64,000 nt of DNA from an uncultured Eubacteriales bacterium (lineage in GTDB: Bacteria; Bacillota; Clostridia; Oscillospirales; Acutalibacteraceae), in contig CAKTFN010000002.1 of assembly GCA_934561055.1 (NCBI GenBank), forward strand, positions 309,659 through 373,658. The letters are read 5' to 3'. Below are positions 17,530-25,186 of this stretch, piece by piece. The notes below the pieces were generated by a model. The model worked only from the letters and a program-made list of their open reading frames with translations, made no database searches and was not told where the DNA came from. The number at the start of each line of letters is the position of its first letter. Position 1 is the stretch's first letter. The position numbers and the translations under genes were made by a program.

Positions 17530-18069
17530 TCAAGAATTTTTGATGATTTTTACGCACTGAGTTGTTTCATAGGGCGAGATGCAAACCTTTACGATTTCGC
17601 TTTTTGAGGTCGGAACGTTTTTTCCGACGTAATCCGCGCGGATCGGAAGCTCCCTGTGGCCGCGGTCAACAAGGACGGCAAGCTGAATTTTTGCCGGCCG
17701 ACCGAAGGAAAGGATTGCGTCGATTGCGGCTCTCGCCGTTCTTCCGGTATAGATTACGTCGTCAACGAGGACAACCGTCATTGAGCCGACGTCAAAGCCG
17801 AGACCGCCCGAATTGAGCTGAGGTCTGTCGCCGGCAAGGGAGAGGTCGTCACGGTAAAGAGTGATGTCAAGGCAGCCCGTTTTCACCGTTGCGCCGAGTT
17901 TTTCAAGGTTTTTTGCGACAATGTTTCCGAGCTGTTCGCCGCGGCGCTTGATTCCGACGATGCAAAGATTTTCCGTCGATTCGTTTTTTTCGATAATCTG
18001 ATGAGCGATTCTCATCAGCGCCCTGTCCATTGCGACCGAGTCCATAACAACGGGTTCCGTTTTTCTCAC
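17530..18069 (-). CDS. pyrR: bifunctional pyr operon regulator / uracil phosphoribosyltransferase
   Basis: An RNA-binding attenuation protein that, with UMP/UTP, promotes termination in pyrimidine leaders, and that also has uracil phosphoribosyltransferase activity. The PRPP-binding motif VLVDDVIYTGRTARAAID is intact, preceded by LCIVGIKRRGEQLG and followed by QLAVLVDRGHRELPIRADYV. Starting at GTG 18069 gives 179 residues, the normal length; the reading frame stays open upstream, but there it runs through the attenuator terminator hairpin (18109-18130), so those codons are not translated. The AAGGAG is only one base from this GTG, so the exact start is uncertain; ATG 18045 is an alternative. 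It forms an operon with uraA. Confidence 0.92.
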   Translation of the reverse strand: MRKTEPVVMDSVAMDRALMRIAHQIIEKNESTENLCIVGIKRRGEQLGNIVAKNLEKLGATVKTGCLDITLYRDDLSLAGDRPQLNSGGLGFDVGSMTVVLVDDVIYTGRTARAAIDAILSFGRPAKIQLAVLVDRGHRELPIRADYVGKNVPTSKSEIVKVCISPYETTQCVKIIKNS

Positions 18070-18099
18070 TCCTTTTTCCGCCGATTCAGGAAAAAGAGC

Positions 18100-18210
18100 A
18101 AAAAAATATCTTGCCCGAAACTCGGCAAGACTGACATAATTTAAGCGCACAGAAATTCTGCGCGGGATCTATATGAACATCTTGTCGGCTTCACTGAACC
18201 GCCCTTAAAG
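18100..18210 (-). promoter_or_regulatory. PyrR-dependent transcription attenuator
   Basis: On the minus-strand RNA, GGGCGGTTCAGTGAAGCCGA followed by CAAGATG (around 18179-18207) resembles the conserved PyrR-binding anti-antiterminator loop. Downstream is a terminator stem TCTTGCC / GGCAAGA (18109-18130) followed by ATTTTTTT (18101-18108). The order binding loop, terminator, pyrR-uraA matches the known mechanism in Bacillus and relatives. Confidence 0.75.
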
Positions 18211-18223
18211 ATTATTTTCATAT

Positions 18224-18252
18224 AATATAGCACCGCAAGAGCCAAATGTAAA
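18224..18252 (-). promoter_or_regulatory. pyrR-uraA promoter
   Basis: On the minus strand TTTACA (18247-18252), 17 bases, TATATT (18224-18229). Transcription would start just before the PyrR-binding segment. Confidence 0.65.
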
Positions 18253-18390
18253 GAGGAAAGTTTTAAAAAAGTTCTTTTTGTTGAAAACAGTCAAAAAGGC
18301 AAAAATATTGCACACGGAATATGGCAAAAAATCACCTTCAAAAATTGTAATTTTTTCCCTCTTAAAAATTATGTTGTTTTCAAAACAAGC

Positions 18391-18418
18391 TTGCATATTC
18401 TTCAAAATATGATATAAT
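18391..18418 (+). promoter_or_regulatory. promoter of the first LCAT-like gene
   Basis: TTGCAT (18391-18396), 16 bases, TATAAT (18413-18418), in an AT-rich stretch 57 bases upstream of the start codon. Confidence 0.6.
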
Positions 18419-18475
18419 AAATTTATAAATTATCGTTTTGTGAATAATTTTAAAAAACTTTTAAGGAGACTTGCC

Positions 18476-20152
18476 ATGAAGAAAATCGTTTCGGTCCTGC
18501 TTGCTCTGTGCATTCTTTTTCTGAGTATGCCTATGGCTTCTGCCGAGTACACCCCTCTCAAAACCGCCTGCGACACTCCCGTTGTTTACATCGGCGGCGA
18601 CAGCAGCTCGCTTTATTACGACAACGACACAAAAAGCTTCAGCATCAACAAAGCCAACAGCCTTCTCAACAACGGAGAAGGAGATACCAAAAGCAAAGTT
18701 CTTGAGGCAACCGCAAATATTCTTCTTCCGTTTATTCTTGAAGGAATCGCTCAAAACAAATGGGACAACTACTATGCGGCGGTCGAAAAGGAGCTTAGCG
18801 AGCTTTTTGACCCGATAAGACTTGACGAAAACGGAAACGTTCCCGAAGGCTCCGATTGCGGAATCGGCAACATCGGAAAGGCTGACAGGGAAAGAAAAAT
18901 GACAACCGACCTCGCCGACGCAAACGGAAAATACGGCGAAGAAACCTACCGTTACTTCTACGACTGGCGACTTGATCCGATTGAGCTTGCCGACGACCTC
19001 CATGAATTCATCGAAGGGGTTAAAAAGGCAACCGGAAAAAGTCAGGTTTCAATCGTTTGCAAGTGCCTCGGAACAAACGTAATGCTCGCCTATGTCAACA
19101 AATACGGAACCGAAAGTCTCAAGGGAGTCGGAATCGGCGTTTCGACGAGCAACGGCGCAGAATTTTTGAGCGGCGCAATCAGCGGAGATTTCCATATTGA
19201 CGCAAACGGCATTGTAAGATTCGGAAAGGAAATCGCCGTAACGAAGGACACCGTTATCCATCCGCTCATCATCGCAACGATTGAGCTTCTTGCAAACACG
19301 GGAGTAATCGACGGCTTCACCGACGGCGCAAGAAAGCTCCTTTACTCAAAAATCGAATACGGCTTCATTTCGGCGTTTTCTCTTGCAACGATGATGACCT
19401 TCCCGTGCTACTGGGCGCTCGTTGCTCCTGAGGATTTTGAGGACGGCCTTGTTTATGCCTTCGGAAAAGAAGGAAGCGAAAAGCGTCAAAAATACGCCGG
19501 CCTCATCGAAAAAATCACGGTATACAACGAAACCGTCAAAAAGCATTCCTATGAAATTATGGAAAAGCTCAAAACTCCGAACGAGGACGGAAAATCTCCG
19601 AATCTTCTCATCGTTTCAAAGTACGGAACCCAGATGATTCCGATTGTCAGAGATGACAAGGGTCTTCTTGCCGACAACTATGTTTCGGTTGAAAAATCCT
19701 CCTTCGGCGCAACAACCTCAACGATTTATGACACGCTTTCGGACGAATACATCGCCGCCCGTGTTGCCGAAGAAAAAGGAAAGTATATCTCTCCGGACAA
19801 GAAGATCGACGCTTCAACCTGCCTCTTCCCGGACTATACATGGTTCATCAAGAACTGCGAACACGGCCATTACTCCGACAATGAAAAGCAAACCTTCCTT
19901 GCCGTTGTCGATGCCGACGAACAGCTTTCGCCCGAAGATTTTGAATTCTCACGTTTTTCTGTCTTTGACCATTCGACGGACAAGATTTCAAAAATGACCG
20001 AAGAGAACGCCGGCGACGCTTACTGGCATCCGGACAAGGAGATTGAAAAGCCGAAAACCTTTGCGCAGCGTTTGAAGTCGCTCATCGTTTCACTCGTCAA
20101 CTGGTTCAGAATTCTTTTCAAAACGCTTTCAAACAGGGAAAACAAAAACTGA
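18476..20152 (+). CDS. secreted LCAT-like alpha/beta hydrolase, Cys-nucleophile type (paralog 1)
   Basis: A 558-residue exported protein: signal peptide MKKIVSVLLALCILFLSMPM with cleavage near ASA-EY. The YDWRLDPIELADDLHEFIE segment is the YDWR block of lecithin:cholesterol acyltransferase-like lipases, and the nucleophile elbow follows at VSIVCKCLGTNVML. There, residue 197 is Cys where lipases have Ser. Conserved candidates for the rest of the triad are Asp400 (LLADNYVSV) and His463 (NCEHGHY). The C-terminus is a basic amphipathic helix (RLKSLIVSLVNWFRILFKTL). ATG 18476 has AAGGAG 7 bases upstream. Two paralogs lie just downstream on the other strand. Substrate unknown: an extracellular acyl-ester or acyltransfer reaction is the likeliest reading. 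Confidence 0.75.
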   Translation: MKKIVSVLLALCILFLSMPMASAEYTPLKTACDTPVVYIGGDSSSLYYDNDTKSFSINKANSLLNNGEGDTKSKVLEATANILLPFILEGIAQNKWDNYYAAVEKELSELFDPIRLDENGNVPEGSDCGIGNIGKADRERKMTTDLADANGKYGEETYRYFYDWRLDPIELADDLHEFIEGVKKATGKSQVSIVCKCLGTNVMLAYVNKYGTESLKGVGIGVSTSNGAEFLSGAISGDFHIDANGIVRFGKEIAVTKDTVIHPLIIATIELLANTGVIDGFTDGARKLLYSKIEYGFISAFSLATMMTFPCYWALVAPEDFEDGLVYAFGKEGSEKRQKYAGLIEKITVYNETVKKHSYEIMEKLKTPNEDGKSPNLLIVSKYGTQMIPIVRDDKGLLADNYVSVEKSSFGATTSTIYDTLSDEYIAARVAEEKGKYISPDKKIDASTCLFPDYTWFIKNCEHGHYSDNEKQTFLAVVDADEQLSPEDFEFSRFSVFDHSTDKISKMTEENAGDAYWHPDKEIEKPKTFAQRLKSLIVSLVNWFRILFKTLSNRENKN

Positions 20153-20190
20153 CAAACTCAACTTTTACAGAGCTTAGGCAAAGTGAATAA

Positions 20191-20228
20191 AAAACCGGCG
20201 TCGTTTTAAAACGATGCCGGTTTTTTTT
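20191..20228 (+). terminator. terminator of LCAT-like paralog 1
   Basis: AAACCGGC-G-TCGTTTT / AAAACGA-T-GCCGGTTT stem followed by eight Ts. Confidence 0.85.
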
Positions 20229-20274
20229 AAGGCGAAAGTCTTTTGGTTAGCGTAATAATACGTCAAAGAGTCAA

Positions 20275-20313
20275 AACGCCCCCTGCGGAAGGTTTCGTTT
20301 CCGCAGGGGGCGC
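20275..20313 (-). terminator. terminator of LCAT-like paralog 2
   Basis: A long perfect GC-rich stem (CGCCCCCTGCGGAA with TTCCGCAGGGGGCG) followed on the minus strand by TTTTGAC. Confidence 0.8.
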
Positions 20314-20321
20314 TGCTTTAA

Positions 20322-21923
20322 TTATTTCGGGTTCACCTTTGCGCTTATCTTTTCAATGATATATTTGATAAAGTTAATGAACCTTGCGATAAAGTCCTTG
20401 AGCATTTGAACCGGATTTCCGGACGGACGGTTTTCGTTTGCGGCCGGAGCGTTTTCTTCATTGATTCCGGTGAAGGTGTCTGTTGACTTTGTGTAAAGAA
20501 GCCATTGCGGCATATCTTCAAACGTGCTTCCGTCGGCATAAACCTCGCTTCTCATGAGACGAAGGAGATACGGATTGAAGGAGTCGGGATACATCTCGTG
20601 AGACATATTTCTTACGAACCAGGTATGCTCCGGAAGAACGCCTGTTGAAACGTCGATCATCTTGTCCGGCGAGATGAATTTCCTGTCGGCCGTTGCGAGA
20701 TAATCCTTGTCGAGCGTTTTTGTGATATCGGAGCAGGTTGCACCCTCGTATGTCTGCTTGTAAAGCGAAACGGTGCTGTCGCCGAGGAGCGACCTGTTTT
20801 CAATGACGGGATACATCTGATAGTTATACTTCGTGATAACATAAACATGAACGCCGTCGGCGGCCATGTTTTCAAGTACCTTTCTTGCGTTGACTTTGTA
20901 GTTGTAATTGTAATTGTCGATTTTTTCAATCAGCTTGTCATATTTTCCGTCGGCATTGTCGCAGAGAACAAAGCTCTTGCTCTTTTCAAAATAATCGGGA
21001 CTGATAAGGCTGTACCAGCCGGGGCACTTTCCGTAAATGTCTCGGATAAGGCGGGGGAAAAGCAGCGGTCCGACCTTGTCTTGAACCATCTGAACAAAAT
21101 CGGTAACGTTTTCGAGCATTCCGGCGTATTCCGATGCGTCAACAGCCGTCAAAATCAAATCAAGTACCGGAGAGAGCCCGAGGAATTCATAGACGAATCT
21201 GTTCAGCGACGCCGAATCAACAAAAATTTCTCCGCTGAAGCAGGCGTCGGCAACCTCTGTGCCGCAGGCGATTGAGTTATAAATAACCGCACTTTCGACA
21301 TCGTCCCAACCGTAAAGGCTGAAATATGCGTTTTCAATTACGCCGCCTTCGCAGCGTCCGAGGATATTAACCTTTTTATGGCCGGTAATTTCCTTCACAG
21401 CTTCAACAAGCTTGCGAAGATTTTTTGCGGTGTAAAGCGGGTCAAGGCGCATATCATACTGGAATTCATACATAAAAATGTTGTCCTTCTCGGCAATATG
21501 ACGCTGTTTTCCGCCCTCGTAGGCTCTTTTGAGAATGTTATCAATGCTCCATTCGGGTCTGATTCCGCTCTTGTTGTCAATTTCGCCGTCATTGTTGAGT
21601 GCATACTGATCATACATCGGAATAATCTCTTCATAAAGAACATTGCTGTAATCTTCCCATTTATCGGTAGCCATCGCCTTTGCAAAAGCGGTTGCGATGG
21701 TGTATGTCATTCGGGCTATTTCCTTCTTATCTTTGGGAAAATTCTTTTCAGCCAAACCGGCGTCAGGATTTTCGGTGTCCTTATATATCATGGTTCTTCC
21801 CTTGATATAGATCACCGGGGTGTTTCCGCAGGCACAGCCGTCAACGGCCGAAACCGAAACTGCCGGAATCATAACGGTCAAAATCAAAAGTACCGACATC
21901 AATAATGAAATTGCTTTTTTCAT
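20322..21923 (-). CDS. secreted LCAT-like alpha/beta hydrolase, Cys-nucleophile type (paralog 2)
   Basis: A 533-residue exported paralog of the 18476 gene. Signal peptide MKKAISLLMSVLLILTVMIP, then CGNTPVIYIKGRTMIYKD. It has YDMRLDPLYTAKNLRKLVEA in place of YDWR, and the elbow KKVNILGRCEGGVIENAY with Cys191 at the nucleophile position in a G-x-C-x-G-G context. The shared downstream block KMIDVSTGVLPEHTWFVRNM with the following His, and GDSTVSLYKQTYEGATCSD with the probable acid, are present. The tail VQMLKDFIARFINFIKYIIE is a basic amphipathic helix. The start at 21923 has AAGGA upstream. It has its own terminator. Function as for paralog 1. Confidence 0.72.
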   Translation of the reverse strand: MKKAISLLMSVLLILTVMIPAVSVSAVDGCACGNTPVIYIKGRTMIYKDTENPDAGLAEKNFPKDKKEIARMTYTIATAFAKAMATDKWEDYSNVLYEEIIPMYDQYALNNDGEIDNKSGIRPEWSIDNILKRAYEGGKQRHIAEKDNIFMYEFQYDMRLDPLYTAKNLRKLVEAVKEITGHKKVNILGRCEGGVIENAYFSLYGWDDVESAVIYNSIACGTEVADACFSGEIFVDSASLNRFVYEFLGLSPVLDLILTAVDASEYAGMLENVTDFVQMVQDKVGPLLFPRLIRDIYGKCPGWYSLISPDYFEKSKSFVLCDNADGKYDKLIEKIDNYNYNYKVNARKVLENMAADGVHVYVITKYNYQMYPVIENRSLLGDSTVSLYKQTYEGATCSDITKTLDKDYLATADRKFISPDKMIDVSTGVLPEHTWFVRNMSHEMYPDSFNPYLLRLMRSEVYADGSTFEDMPQWLLYTKSTDTFTGINEENAPAANENRPSGNPVQMLKDFIARFINFIKYIIEKISAKVNPK

Positions 21924-22102
21924 CCTTTTTAGTCCTTTCGTTGTTCAATTTATGCGTTGTTCTTAAAAGAATTTCTTCTTTTTACGCATACTTTTTTTGA
22001 GTGTATCATACCTTGTCAATTTTTTCAAGGATTACAAAGTACTTTTACTCGATCTAAAAATTGAAAAATTCCGCTTTTTCGGTGCTTTATCTCTCATTCC
22101 CC

Positions 22103-22137
22103 AAAAAAATCCCGGAAGAAAAATTTCCTTCCGGGAA
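22103..22137 (-). terminator. terminator of LCAT-like paralog 3
   Basis: Stem TCCCGGAAG / CTTCCGGGA on the minus strand followed by TTTTTTTGG, 15 bases past the stop. Confidence 0.85.
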
Positions 22138-22151
22138 ATCGTAAACTTAAA

Positions 22152-23777
22152 TCACTTGTCTTTTCCGAGCTTGCTTCCGATAAGCTCAAACAAAGCCTTG
22201 AACCATTTAATCAAAGACTTTATGAAAGCGGAAAGACCCTTTTCTTCCTCGCCGAACGACCAGTTCATAATATCCGTGGGTTCGCCCTCCATCGGAACGA
22301 TTTCTCCCGTTGAAGGAATCGCTTTAAGGAAGGCCGGATAATCCGGATCCGTCGCCGTTGTAAACTCTCCGTCATACTGAAGGAATGTGAGCGCAAGCTT
22401 TTCAATCTGCCACGGCCATGCTCCGTGACGAAGGCCTCTTACTGCCCACGTCGTGTCCGGAAGAAGAGCGGTTGAAAGGTCGATCTGACGGTCGGGAGAA
22501 ATATATTTTCCCTTTCCCTGTGCAATTCTTTCATTGACGTATTCATCGGAAAACTGTCCCGCAACGGTTGATGTTGTCGCTCCGAAGCTTGCCGTGTCAA
22601 AAGCAACGATATCATCGCCCGGTCTTGCGCTTCCGGAATAAACCGGAACCTGCTGATAACCGTATTTTGCAATCAAACCGACTCTACAGCCGTGTTCTTT
22701 TGCCTGCGAAATGATTTCGGGAATGCGCTGACGAACGGTTTTGTCGTAATTGTCGAGCTTTTCAATAAGACCCGCATACTTTGTTTCATAGCCCAAATTT
22801 TCTTTTCCGAAAACCATTTTCTTTGCGGCCTGATAATCGGAAGCCTTTACCGTTCCCCAATATCCCGGCCATGTTCCGAAGGAAGCCATGACAAGGCGAG
22901 GGGTAAGCTCCTTATAAAGCTTTTTATAAACATAGTTTACGCCGCCGGCAACGCCCTTGAGCATTCCGTTTTTGGACATAAGATCAATTGTTGCGCCGAT
23001 AAAGTTTTTGAGGAATTTATCCATATCGCCGAGAATCTGCGGTCCGGCGCCGTTCGTCGGATTGACTGCGTCGGCATAATAACGGTTCAATGCGTTCGGA
23101 TCAATGTTCACCTGTCCGGTAATAAGATCGCTGAACAACTCACAGCCGTTTCCGACCGTTGAATCGAAAAAGACCGAATATATGTCGTCATATCCGTACT
23201 TTCCGAGATATCCGAGAACAAAAATTCCGCCGAGGCAAACGCTGTAAAGCGAAACTTTTTTTGCTCCCGTCGTTGCCTTAACCTCTTGAATATACTCATG
23301 AATCTGATCCGCAACGGTGAGAGGGTCAAGCCGCCAGTCATAGCGAACCTGATAATCATGAAGAGCGTAAGAGCCGTTGATTGCACGGGTATCCCGTTTT
23401 GCGCTTTCGGCCATTTCCGCTTTTGCGGTTTCGGAAACACCGGAACCGTTTGAAGCTTCTCCGTTTTCGTCAAGCCATGCCTTTTTGAAAATGCCGGCAA
23501 GAGTATCGGCGAAAGCATTGTAATACGGCTCCCAGCGGTTTAACAAAATCGCCTCGACAAGATAAGGATATATAACACCCATTACATCATCCTTCAATCG
23601 GGAAGTGTCATAACCGGTCGGATAAATCCGCTCGCCGTTTTTGTCATAAATCCATTCTCCGTCGCCGCGAATCATAATCACCGGAACGTTTCCGTTCGGC
23701 TCAACGGCGGCAAAGCAGGGAACAACCAAGCTGAAAAGCATGACTAAACATAAGATTGCCGAAATAACTTTTTTCAT
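22152..23777 (-). CDS. secreted LCAT-like alpha/beta hydrolase, Cys-nucleophile type (paralog 3)
   Basis: A 541-residue exported paralog. Signal peptide MKKVISAILCLVMLFSLVVP ending at CFA-A, so a cleavage after FAA is likely. It keeps YDWRLDPLTVADQIHEYIQE and the elbow KKVSLYSVCLGGIFVLGY with Cys181 as the presumed nucleophile. Downstream are RPGDDIVAFDTASFGATTST (acid), ISPDRQIDLSTALLPDTTWA and GLRHGAWP (His). The C-terminus LSAFIKSLIKWFKALFELIG is a basic amphipathic helix. Its promoter (TTGAAA-N17-TATACT) and terminator are clear. It resembles paralog 1 more than paralog 2 in the YDWR and FGATTST blocks. It lies just upstream of, and on the same strand as, the terminator of the micro-ORF unit. 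Confidence 0.75.
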   Translation of the reverse strand: MKKVISAILCLVMLFSLVVPCFAAVEPNGNVPVIMIRGDGEWIYDKNGERIYPTGYDTSRLKDDVMGVIYPYLVEAILLNRWEPYYNAFADTLAGIFKKAWLDENGEASNGSGVSETAKAEMAESAKRDTRAINGSYALHDYQVRYDWRLDPLTVADQIHEYIQEVKATTGAKKVSLYSVCLGGIFVLGYLGKYGYDDIYSVFFDSTVGNGCELFSDLITGQVNIDPNALNRYYADAVNPTNGAGPQILGDMDKFLKNFIGATIDLMSKNGMLKGVAGGVNYVYKKLYKELTPRLVMASFGTWPGYWGTVKASDYQAAKKMVFGKENLGYETKYAGLIEKLDNYDKTVRQRIPEIISQAKEHGCRVGLIAKYGYQQVPVYSGSARPGDDIVAFDTASFGATTSTVAGQFSDEYVNERIAQGKGKYISPDRQIDLSTALLPDTTWAVRGLRHGAWPWQIEKLALTFLQYDGEFTTATDPDYPAFLKAIPSTGEIVPMEGEPTDIMNWSFGEEEKGLSAFIKSLIKWFKALFELIGSKLGKDK

Positions 23778-23844
23778 ATATATCCTCCTTGTGTGCGCTC
23801 ATCTCCAATGAAAAATCATTTCTCTATCCGCACATTTCATCTTG

Positions 23845-23873
23845 AGTATAGCATAATTTTATTCACATTTCAA
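23845..23873 (-). promoter_or_regulatory. promoter of LCAT-like paralog 3
   Basis: On the minus strand TTGAAA (23868-23873), 17 bases, TATACT (23845-23850). Confidence 0.65.
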
Positions 23874-23946
23874 CAACAAATTCAATAAACTTGAAACAAT
23901 TATGTGGTTTTCTCCACTTTGTTTCCGATATTATTACGTTCTGTTC

Positions 23947-23980
23947 AAAAAAAATTCCGGAAGACTTTTGCCTTCCGGAA
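23947..23980 (-). terminator. terminator of the 24 kb micro-ORF unit
   Basis: A perfect 9-bp stem TTCCGGAAG / CTTCCGGAA followed on the minus strand by eight Ts, 16 bases past the last micro-ORF. Confidence 0.85.
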
Positions 23981-23996
23981 AAATGAAACTCAGAAA

Positions 23997-24095
23997 TCAA
24001 TAAGGCTCAATGCCCATGAGCGACTGAAGGAAATCAATAATCCAAGCAGAAACGCCTTCAAGATATTTCTTGATTTTTTCGATGATTGCGTCCAT
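23997..24095 (-). CDS. 32-residue micro-ORF, amphipathic helix peptide
   Basis: Unrecognised small peptide. ATG 24095 has GGAGG 9 bases upstream; TGA at 23997. The product starts MDAIIEKIKKYLEGVSAW and continues IIDFLQSLMGIEPY. It shares its opening (I-I/M-I-E-K-I-K-x-Y) and its I-x-P-L/Y ending with the two 28-residue peptides immediately upstream, so it is a diverged third member of a tandem family. It would form one amphipathic helix with no signal peptide. It is the last gene before the terminator. The C-terminal helices of the neighbouring LCAT-like hydrolases have the same character. Confidence 0.7.
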   Translation of the reverse strand: MDAIIEKIKKYLEGVSAWIIDFLQSLMGIEPY

Positions 24096-24151
24096 TGCGT
24101 TTTCACCTCCGAAAAAATAATGAACAATTCGCCTTAAATTTCAATCAACGA

Positions 24152-24238
24152 TTATAACGGCTGAATGTCGAGGAGTTTCTGAATAAAGTCAAAGAGCATT
24201 GCGAAATAGCCCTTAATTTTTTCGATCATTTCGTGCAT
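24152..24238 (-). CDS. 28-residue micro-ORF, tandem peptide copy 2
   Basis: ATG 24238 has GGAGG with about 8-base spacing; TAA at 24152. The product (MHEMIEKIKGYFAMLFDFIQ, ending KLLDIQPL) is identical in protein sequence to the copy at 24293-24379. The DNA of the two copies differs only at silent third positions in the coding region (AAA/AAG, CTC/CTT for a Lys and a Leu), which is direct evidence of selection on the peptide or of recent duplication. The flanking ribosome site is also duplicated. Confidence 0.78.
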   Translation of the reverse strand: MHEMIEKIKGYFAMLFDFIQKLLDIQPL

Positions 24239-24292
24239 TATGTTCACCTCCGAAAAAATAATTAATAATTCGCTTTAAAAGACAATCAACGA

Positions 24293-24379
24293 TTATAACG
24301 GCTGAATGTCAAGGAGCTTCTGAATAAAGTCAAAGAGCATTGCGAAATAGCCCTTAATTTTTTCGATCATTTCGTGCAT
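24293..24379 (-). CDS. 28-residue micro-ORF, tandem peptide copy 1
   Basis: First gene of the three-member micro-ORF unit. ATG 24379 follows AAGGAGGTGAACAT; TAA at 24293. The peptide is the same as the next copy. Heptad-like spacing of Ile, Phe and Leu (I5, I8, F12, L15, I19, L22) against charged residues (E6, K7, K9, D17, K21, D24) predicts an amphipathic helix, comparable in size and pattern to phenol-soluble modulins or leaderless bacteriocins, although no export or immunity gene is recognisable nearby. Upstream sequence (24380-24500) is very AT-rich; I could not fix a promoter. Confidence 0.78.
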   Translation of the reverse strand: MHEMIEKIKGYFAMLFDFIQKLLDIQPL

Positions 24380-24503
24380 TATGTTCACCTCCTTGTTATT
24401 TTATTAATTTTTTATTTCCTATCTGTTAACAGAATATCCAGTGTACCTTAAATATACTTTAAAAGACGCTTAAAACTTAGCGTAATTATTAATTTTTTAT
24501 TAA

Positions 24504-24536
24504 TTGAGTCAAAAATTTTTATTACACTTGACTCAA
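24504..24536 (-). terminator. inverted repeat at the 3' end of the EamA gene
   Basis: TTGAGTCAA (24504-24512) and TTGACTCAA (24528-24536) form a perfect 9-bp inverted repeat overlapping the EamA stop codon. The sequence after it on the minus strand is AT-rich but not a clean T-run, so terminator function is uncertain; an operator for the micro-ORF unit is an alternative. Confidence 0.4.
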
Positions 24537-24946
24537 AGGGTCATCACAAGCGTTCCGGCCGCAATCAGAACGCAGCCGATGAGCGATTTTGCGTTAAACT
24601 TTTCATGAAGAAAAACGAAAGCGAGAATCAACGTCAAAACAACGCTCAGCTTGTCAATCGGAACAACCTTTGACGCATCGCCGATTTGAAGCGCTTTGTA
24701 ATAGCAAAGCCACGACGCTCCGGTCGCAAGGCCGGAAAGAATCAGAAAAAGCCAGCTTTTTTTGCTGATTTCACCGATTCCGCTTTGAGCGTTCGTAACG
24801 AAAACCATCAGCCACGACATTGCAAGAACAACAACCGTCCTGAGCGCCGTTGCGAGATTTGAATTCACGTTTTCGATTCCGACCTTTGCAAGAATCGACG
24901 TCAGCGCCGCAAAAACCGAAGAAAGAACCGCATAAAGCCACCACAT
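24533..24946 (-). CDS. EamA/DMT-family half-size transporter
   Basis: A 137-residue membrane protein with four to five hydrophobic spans and a single EamA repeat: WLYAVLSSVFAALTSILAKV at the N-terminus and the typical VPIDKLSVVLTLILAFVFLH end block. Half-size drug/metabolite transporters of this kind act as dimers; the substrate is unknown. ATG 24946 with GAGGGA upstream is used. The gene closely follows the ABC-2 exporter genes and a short remnant, all on the minus strand. Confidence 0.88.
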   Translation of the reverse strand: MWWLYAVLSSVFAALTSILAKVGIENVNSNLATALRTVVVLAMSWLMVFVTNAQSGIGEISKKSWLFLILSGLATGASWLCYYKALQIGDASKVVPIDKLSVVLTLILAFVFLHEKFNAKSLIGCVLIAAGTLVMTL

Positions 24947-24961
24947 AAACAATCCCTCTTT

Positions 24962-25183
24962 TTAAAGCTTTTTATAAATTTCCGTGCCTTTCGTTTTGAG
25001 CCGGCGAATAAGAACAGGCGTGACAGACGTAAGCTCCGCAGAAGCGATTGCGATATAAACACAACCCTCGGCTTTCCCGACAAGAACCGGGTAACCGACT
25101 TCACCGACGAGCGCAACCGCAAAGCCGGCAAAAAGCGTTCGGAAAATCAAAAATTACCGCACTGTGTTATATCTCGATTTCAT
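24962..25183 (-). pseudogene. short coding remnant between EamA and ABC permease genes
   Basis: From ATG 25183 the frame reads MKSRYNTVR and meets a stop; the same frame then stays open to 24962 and encodes VGYPVLVGKAEGCVYIAIAS followed by AELTSVTPVLIRRLKTKG, ending EIYKKL. The second part looks protein-like (good codon use) but lacks a start with a ribosome site. I do not recognise the parent family. It is best described as a decayed or truncated gene; a non-coding spacer is possible. Confidence 0.35.
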
Positions 25184-25186
25184 AAT

